Shown piece after piece: positions 57,839 to 64,000 of a stretch of 64,000 nucleotides of DNA; the first letter of the stretch is position 1; the number at the start of each line of letters is the position of its first letter. The stretch is from Diploscapter coronatus (lineage: Eukaryota > Nematoda > Chromadorea > Rhabditida > Rhabditidae): NCBI GenBank assembly GCA_964036155.1, contig OZ038422.1, forward strand, positions 68,099,201 through 68,163,200. The letters run 5' to 3'. The translations under genes were made by a program, and so were the position numbers. The notes under the pieces were generated by a model. It was not told the origin of the DNA. It did no database searches and worked only from the letters and a program-made list of their open reading frames with translations.

Positions 57839-59842
57839 TCTGAAATGAAAACGATGAGAATTTTGGCACGGTTTCTAGGGAACAAGACGATATCGAACAG
57901 TTCAACTCATTGTAAAAAATGTAACATGTGTTTGAATATGAAAATGAATAGATTGAGGATGAACAAATTAATAATACACTTTGAAGACGATCATAAAATT
58001 GTTTGTTTATGGAAAAGGAATAGATAAAAAAAAGGCTTTGTTTAGTTTCGCTAACGAACATTTTTCTTGGAAGAGGACAAAAATAAACGAAAACAGATGG
58101 GAATTGTCAAAGTAAATCGACCGAAATTGAAAATGTGTGCGAATAATTGTGAATAATATTTCTGGAAAATTTAGGTCAAGAAATAAGTTATTATTGGAGA
58201 CCGGAACGCTCCTCCCCTCTCAAATTTCCATAGCGCACGAAGAGTGGTTATTTTCAATTCGGAAATAGGATTGAAGTATCCTTGAAAGTATTTAGGCGAA
58301 TTAAAAGTTATAATCTAATTCATGGACCATATAATACTGCGGGTTATGCACAAAAATCAAAGGATATTTATAGCGCGTAGTATCGATTCTCGTGAATTTT
58401 GTTTCAACCACAAAAAGTTTCCAAATTGGTAAAAAGTTCCCATATCACAAATGAGTCATTGAAATGCTTTTTCAATTGAAAACGTTCGACAGGAATTTTG
58501 ATAAAACATGATAGAAAACATATTTCTAACTACCATTCATGATTCCTATTCAGGGATATTAAAGATGAAAATTTTGAAGAGATACTTGGATTCGAAATCA
58601 AAATTTTTCTGATAAAATACGATTTTAAAATTATTACAAGTTTATAATGCAAAGCGGCTATTTCAAACGATTTCGTCAACAAACGAAAAGTCGATTTTTA
58701 TAGGAAAATATGAAAATTATTTGCCTATTTCCTTGTTGAAAGTCATTATTTTATTTCAAATTCATATGTCAAATTTCGATCAATTTTGAACCAAAACCGA
58801 ATTCGAAATAGCGTAAAACTATGGAGTCGAAATTTTTGAGCATCCTTACCTATTTATCACAAAAATAATCAATAATCAAATCATTCGAACAGATATAAAT
58901 AAGAGGATGTGAATGTGTGAATAAGAATAGAAGAGTGAACGACGAAACAAGCATTTGTTCCTTCTCTGCCACAACTGGATTCCTTTTTAGAAGATCTCTT
59001 CACACTTACTATCTTTTCGTCATAGCATAAATCAACCACTTCACCACATTTTGGCACCGGATTCGCTCAAATCTTCAGCCGAAACATAATGGCTGTTGTA
59101 AATTATATTTTAAAAAAGCATCGGAAGCACTCACGATTACGCGGAAATGGGTCTGTTCGCGCATTCTTATATCGAATAAAAAACGTTCATATAAAAACGT
59201 TAATAAAAACTCGTAAAATAAGGTCACACTTGGACCATCTGAATTGCCAATGTTTTCAGTCAATGATTTATTTACTTTGTTCACCGGTATATTTAGTCAG
59301 AAAGCACGAGATTTTATCTCAAATCACAGGGAAAACCTATTGCTAGGGTTGTTATTAACTATTAATTGATCAAAGACAACAATTCTACTGCACGATATCA
59401 ATCTTTTCAGAGAAAAATTATTATTGAGGTTATTCGAAAACTTCGCAACTTCAGTCTTGAAATATTTTACAAAATAGATGTAGCGTTGTACCAGATGAGA
59501 GAAAATTACTGTTACCAGTAGTCTGATAAATCAAATTTTGATGAAAACATGCATTTCTTGGGAGGTATTTTCTATCTTGTCGTGCTGAGATGGATAAATT
59601 AAAGGAATGATAGAGTGATTATTCTGGTATACTTGGACTTATGAGGCTAAAATATACACGGTAAATTTCAGTATTTTTTCGCGCTCTGTATAAGATAGTG
59701 AAATTCGTACTTATTTTACATACTACATTTCCTTCAAGTAGTGAAGTTGCGAATTTTTCAAGATCAATTGTCGATGTGGTGTGCTTGTTGTGTACCGTCT
59801 TATGTGAAAATACATAATTCATAAATAATGAAATCAGAACTG
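57839..59842. other. Non-coding interval
   Basis: About 2 kb between two minus-strand genes, AT-rich throughout. The short open frames have no splice context or domain. No repeat or RNA gene was recognised. Confidence 0.5.
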
Positions 59843-62800
59843 TTAGCTATTTTTGTCGCATTCCAATGAATAACATTCACGTGTTTCTTCGATAACCAAT
59901 GGATTACACTCTAAAGAACTTCGTCTTCGTCTCTGTATTTTATCTGAATAAAATTTCGAATTTAAAATAATCTTCAAATAATTTACATACCTGGAGCATC
60001 GTGAGTATGTTTCTTCGAATTAAATTTACAGAATCGTTTTCTGGTTTGAGTGCCACAATTACATTCTGAGAATTCACTCCATTCTGTGTCTAAGTAAAGA
60101 AACATTTTCCAAAGTGAATAAAGTATCATACATTTATTGGGTGATCTTCTCAAATGCCTTCTTCGATTTCGGATAATTTCAGGTAATTGTGCAGACGGAA
60201 CTGGTTGAATCTCTATTTGAGACTGAAAATTTAACCCTAATGAATTCTACTTCAAAACAATAATAACCCTTGACTGAAGTCGGAATGCAGGAGTGTCGAC
60301 CACTCTTTCGAGGGGAATCATATCCACTACAGAAGCACTAGGATTGTCTTCCACTATTCTGCTCATATTCGCTATCATCCAAGAAAGAGCACGCGCTGTG
60401 TCGCCTTCCACGACCTGAATCATAATAAGATAGAAAATAATAAGAAAACTGACTAAGAGAAAAAAAACCAAAAACACCTAGTTCATAATTAAAATTTCTT
60501 TTAATTTAGAGAAATGCCTGTCAAAATGATCCAGGAACTGAAATCAGAATTCCGAAGAATATCAACCCTCAAGACATGTGAAATTGAGTGAAATAATGGG
60601 GGAAAGGATTCATTCTTACATTTCCTAATAGGCTGGCTTCCGAGGTACAGGATTATAATTATAAAACTGCCTCAAAAGACTTACATCAACAGAAGGCAGC
60701 GGTGTCTTTGCTTTTTCTATTTTCTTCTTGCTCTTGTTAACTTCCTTCTGTAATTCTGACAGTCGCTTCTCAATTTCTAGCGTTTCTTCGTAGAGTTGCT
60801 GACTTTGATTCATTACGGGCTAAAGCCAAAACTATTTTGAAGAAAACGAATATTTTTCTTACAGTATTTGAATGAACTCCTTCAGTTTCGATTTTCTCCA
60901 GAAGTTTGTCGATTTTCTCGAGAGTTCGGTTGACCTTCCTTTCCGAAATTGTCGCTATAGTCGTGAGTGGTAAGACCTAATTTAGGCGCGTTTAACTTTT
61001 TCAAGGTTATTTTACCTTTCTGCCTTCAGATTCTGGCAATTTGAATGCCAATTCTGTGGGCAACAAAGCAATCTCGCTGATTTTGATCTTGCTAAAATGA
61101 TAATCTAATAATTTATAAATGATTTCAAAATTCCGACTTATTCAGCATTTTCAGTCTGCGTGACAACTTTCTTCGCTTGTTCTTGCCGAGTTTATGTTTC
61201 TTTAGTTTAGGCTTACGAGGCTTGCGAGTTGTTGTTGTCTGAATAATGTAAACTAGTAAGAATTACTTAAAAACGAATGAACCTGAATAACTTCGACAAT
61301 TTCTGCAGATTCTTGTTGCTCTGTCGCAGCAATTACTTGCTTCTGTGGCTGCACAGATTTCGAGTCATAGACTTTTTCGACCTCGGACGATTTCGGTGAA
61401 AATCCGAAAGGCAATCGAGGGGCTGTCATTGGGACAGATGGCTGAACCACCTAAACGATATTTTATCGGTTACAAGGAGTGTAAACTGTTAATAACGGAT
61501 CCAGTACAAAATTAATGGGTAATTCAATTCGAACATGCTGATACCAAAATCACGTTAAAAAGTTCTGGCTATGCATCCACCCCTCTTTTTAAAATTTAGT
61601 ACTGAAGTTTGTCTCGTTCCTTTGATTGAAAACGTTGACATTAAAAATTAGCGTACATTATGATTCAAGCATTAACAATGACATTATCACTGCAGCAGCA
61701 GCAAAGTTTTGAAAGGGGAAGCTTCGAGTTCAAATCCTCGGATCAGGATAGACGGTCAGCATTTTTAATATCGATTTTCGGTATCAGCATGTTCGAATTG
61801 ACTTATCTAGTAATTTTAATCAGGAATCGTTATTAACACACCGCTTACATTCCTTATTAATTCAATTCTATTGAACAGAATAGTGAACATTATGAATAGC
61901 TAATATCTGTTTAGTTAATTTTGATATCTTATCTCATATCAGAATCTTCAAATTTTGAAGTATAGTCTATCCTGAGTAAGTGAATACTGCATACATTTTG
62001 CAACTTTGCCCCCTCAAGCTCCGCCCACTTTTTCCTGCCCTGCCGAATTGCATGATTCCCCATTTTCAAACGTCTTTTCGATTTTTCTTGACATTTTCGC
62101 GAATAATCTTTATAATTATATCCTAATTATCTCTCTAATTGACCAATTAACTCTCTTTAGTGTTTGCTGTTCATTTTTCTTGTTTTTTAGCGATTTTTTC
62201 TCTCAAATCAGGACCCATTTTCATCGAGTCAGTTGTCGGTTCATCCAAGATATGCAGATGTTGCCATCGTCATCAGAACATTAGAATTGCAAGTTGATGG
62301 ACAAACAAACAGTCGCTTATTGGATGTTCTCATGAAAATGTCAAATTTGCACGAAAAATACGAAATTTCGGTCGAAAAATGAACAGCAAACACTAAAGAG
62401 AATTAATTGGTCAATTAGAGAGATAATTAGGATATAGTTATAAAGATTTTTCGCGAAAATGTCGAGAAAAATCGAAAAAATAGTTTGAAAATGGGGAATC
62501 ATGTAATTCGGCAGAGCAGGAAAAAGTGGGCGGAGCCTGAGCGAGCAAAGTTGCAAAATGTATGCAGTATTCACTTACTCAGGATAGACTATATAACAGG
62601 AATTCTAGTTTGAATTTCATTGCATAAGCTTCAAATACTTCTTTTCAATGCAAGAATGCCCAGTAGCGTCATTATTTACCTTGAATAGCTTGGCAGGAGC
62701 AGTTGGTTGCATTGCAGGTATCTCTTCCGTTATAACGATTCCAGAAGTTGGCGATTGCGTAGGAAGAATAGGAAGAACGATTCCAATGTTTGACTAGATT

Positions 62801-63968
62801 TGTATCATTTCACGATATCAAAAGCAGACAAACTTACATCAAAGTCGACTCTCTGGATGTTGTTCCCAAAGTCATGCTTGATATGAAGTTCGGGCTTAAC
62901 ATTCATCTGTTCATTCGATTTATTCTTTTCTTCTTCACTTCCAAACTCATCGTTCGTGGTGAATCTTCGTTCAAAGTCAGAATCAGACATCGAGAATTCG
63001 CTCGCTTTGCCCGCAGCTTCGACTTGCTGCTGCTGCTGCTGTTCAGTTGATGTTTCAAGCTGTTGCGTTGCTGCAGTGACTACTATTTCTTCAGAACTTG
63101 TTATCGGAACTGCTGATGTCTGTGCAGTAGTAACAATTTGAGTGGTTGATGTTGTTTCAGGCTCAGTGACAGTAGTCGAAGGCGTAGAAGGCGCTGTTGT
63201 TGTTGTTGTTATTGTCGTAGTTGTCATTGTTACTGAAGAAGTGGTTCTAGCTGTTTCAGGAACTTGCATTCGTTGAATCTGTCTTTGGACTTCGTCATCG
63301 GCATCATTTTCGCTGATTTTGAAGAAGTTCGGATTCTGCGTGGTAGTTGCCTTCTTCCTGATCGCATCAGAGTCGGGTGTTTTGAGTATCTTTCGAGTGC
63401 TCGACTTTTCCCAAGCAGTCTTTTCCGTCGTTGCAGCTTCTGCGTCTTCGTAGTCTTCTTCTGACTCATCGTCAGGCTCTGCCATAATTTCAGCGATCAG
63501 CTGTGGAGATAAATTCTCGGGAAGAACGATCGACGACTCGTCCAGAGGAATTCCATTCTTCTAAAATAGAATATCTTTAACAAAGTGAGCATAAATATGA
63601 TTTTTCATTTGAATCGTGAGAAGAGGGTGTTGGAAAGACAAAAATTGCACTATTGCCTTCAAATTCAGAGAGTAGTTGAAGTTTAAAGAGAGGTCGAAGA
63701 GTTTCTGATCATAAAATAAGAAAAAAAACAATTTTCAGTTAACGAACAATAGTAAGTGGATATGGGACTTTAAATAGATCGGAATTACTGACGCTATTGG
63801 ATTCCATGAGCTGTTGGAGAGTCATCTCTTTCGAATTTATATCGCCTTTGGTCACTAATCTGTTGATCATGGGCTGAATAATGATAGAAGTCGTTGGGGG
63901 AAGTTGTGTTGTCGTCGTCCTTTGAGTTGGCTCAAGTGTTGTCGCCAAGTTCGGATTCCCCCACATGC
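59843..63968 (-). CDS. Thr/Glu-rich protein with C-terminal thrombospondin type 1 repeat (5' end outside window)
   Basis: Twelve phase-consistent exons give the last ~695 residues: 63748-63968, 62838-63560, 62680-62793, 61283-61450, 61138-61238, 61016-61091, 60863-60976, 60685-60819, 60268-60414, 60132-60222, 59991-60089 and 59843-59943. The gene continues past the right edge. Order of parts: Thr-rich start; acidic region (DDESEEDYEDAE); long Thr/Ser/Pro mucin-like tract; a Q6 run; Pro-rich part; highly basic stretch (KPRKPKLKKHKLGKNKRRK); two predicted coiled coils (TLEKIDKLLEKIE and EIEKRLSELQKEVNKSKKK); then a TSP1 repeat, WSEFSECNCGTQTRKRFC, closing with ECYSLEC. TSP1 repeats are normally extracellular, so this is probably a secreted or matrix protein with an O-glycosylated tract. 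The signal peptide is not in view. The intron at 61451-62679 holds a MITE. The 60414-60685 region may contain a further exon (FLDHFDRHF), left out because its frame stops. Confidence 0.72.
61961..62593. mobile_element. Foldback MITE with ~220-bp inverted arms (633 bp)
   Basis: The outer 30 bp (starting TATAGTCTATCCTGAGTAAG) are exactly repeated in inverse orientation at 62564-62593. Near-perfect complementarity continues inward for about 220 bp per arm (GCTCCGCCCACTTTTTCCTG, CTAATTATCTCTCTAATTGA and so on), leaving a central loop of about 190 bp. No transposase ORF. It sits in an intron of the TSP1 gene. The terminal motif GAGTAAGTGAATACTGCATAC is almost the same as in the element at 23312-23503. 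Confidence 0.85.
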
Positions 63969-64000
63969 CTGAAGACAATTATTTTGGTAAAAACTCAGGA

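Noticed and set aside
60520..60640. Possible extra exons (FLDHFDRHF, FYNYNPVPRKPAY) in the TSP1 gene
   Set aside because: Both frames hit a stop before any usable donor, while the flanking exons join directly in phase 0.
61728..61743. B-box-like GAGTTCAAATCCTCGG suggesting a tRNA or SINE
   Set aside because: The T-stem does not pair correctly and no A box lies at a suitable distance.
1..64000. rRNA, tRNA, CRISPR arrays, bacterial operon signals
   Set aside because: Looked for characteristic sequences. None seen apart from the tRNA-like LINE head. The window is plainly eukaryotic.

Overview
The window is eukaryotic genomic DNA, most likely from a nematode. Many introns are 45-60 nt, acceptors are U-rich and end in TTTCAG or TTTTAG, and several start codons sit only 3-60 nt after an acceptor-like AG, as expected for spliced-leader trans-splicing. 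A tandem array of secreted C-type-lectin/CUB/CUB proteins also points to nematodes. No species marker is visible, so the clade is left open. Almost all real genes are split into small exons. The gene models below were built by hand from splice sites and reading-frame phase.

Layout. 1-4.1 kb: no convincing gene. 4.1-7.6 kb (-): SERTA-domain transcriptional regulator. 7.7-12.4 kb: non-coding, with a CRE/E2F-like site cluster at 12.2 kb. 12.4-16.9 kb (-): ten-exon sterol reductase of the DHCR7/ERG24/LBR family. 16.9-21.9 kb: non-coding, with a long hairpin at 18.2 kb. 21.9-24.0 kb (+): small secreted SnoaL/NTF2-like protein. 24.5-28.1 kb (-): secreted BPI/LBP/PLTP-family lipid-binding protein, with one destroyed splice donor. 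29.1-42.8 kb (+): 35-exon UBE2O-type hybrid E2/E3 ubiquitin enzyme. Its last intron carries a full-length RTE-like LINE in antisense, with a perfect 20-bp target-site duplication. 44.3-55.5 kb (+): four tandem CTLD-CUB-CUB genes. 55.6-57.8 kb (-): two small unrecognised genes, one secreted and cysteine-containing. 59.8 kb to the right edge (-): C-terminal part of a Thr/Glu-rich, coiled-coil protein ending in a thrombospondin type 1 repeat.

Themes. Five of the six genes from 44 kb onward, plus the BPI-like and NTF2-like genes, encode proteins with signal peptides or extracellular modules. The BPI-like protein and the lectins fit a host-defence or gut-lumen role; this is inference. GATA-type sites lie about 50 bp upstream of three of the four lectin ATGs. 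The sterol reductase, UBE2O-like and SERTA genes are housekeeping or regulatory and show no functional link to the lectins. Mobile DNA is sparse: one LINE, three inverted-repeat (MITE-like) elements and one solitary hairpin. Two of the MITE-like elements share terminal sequence.
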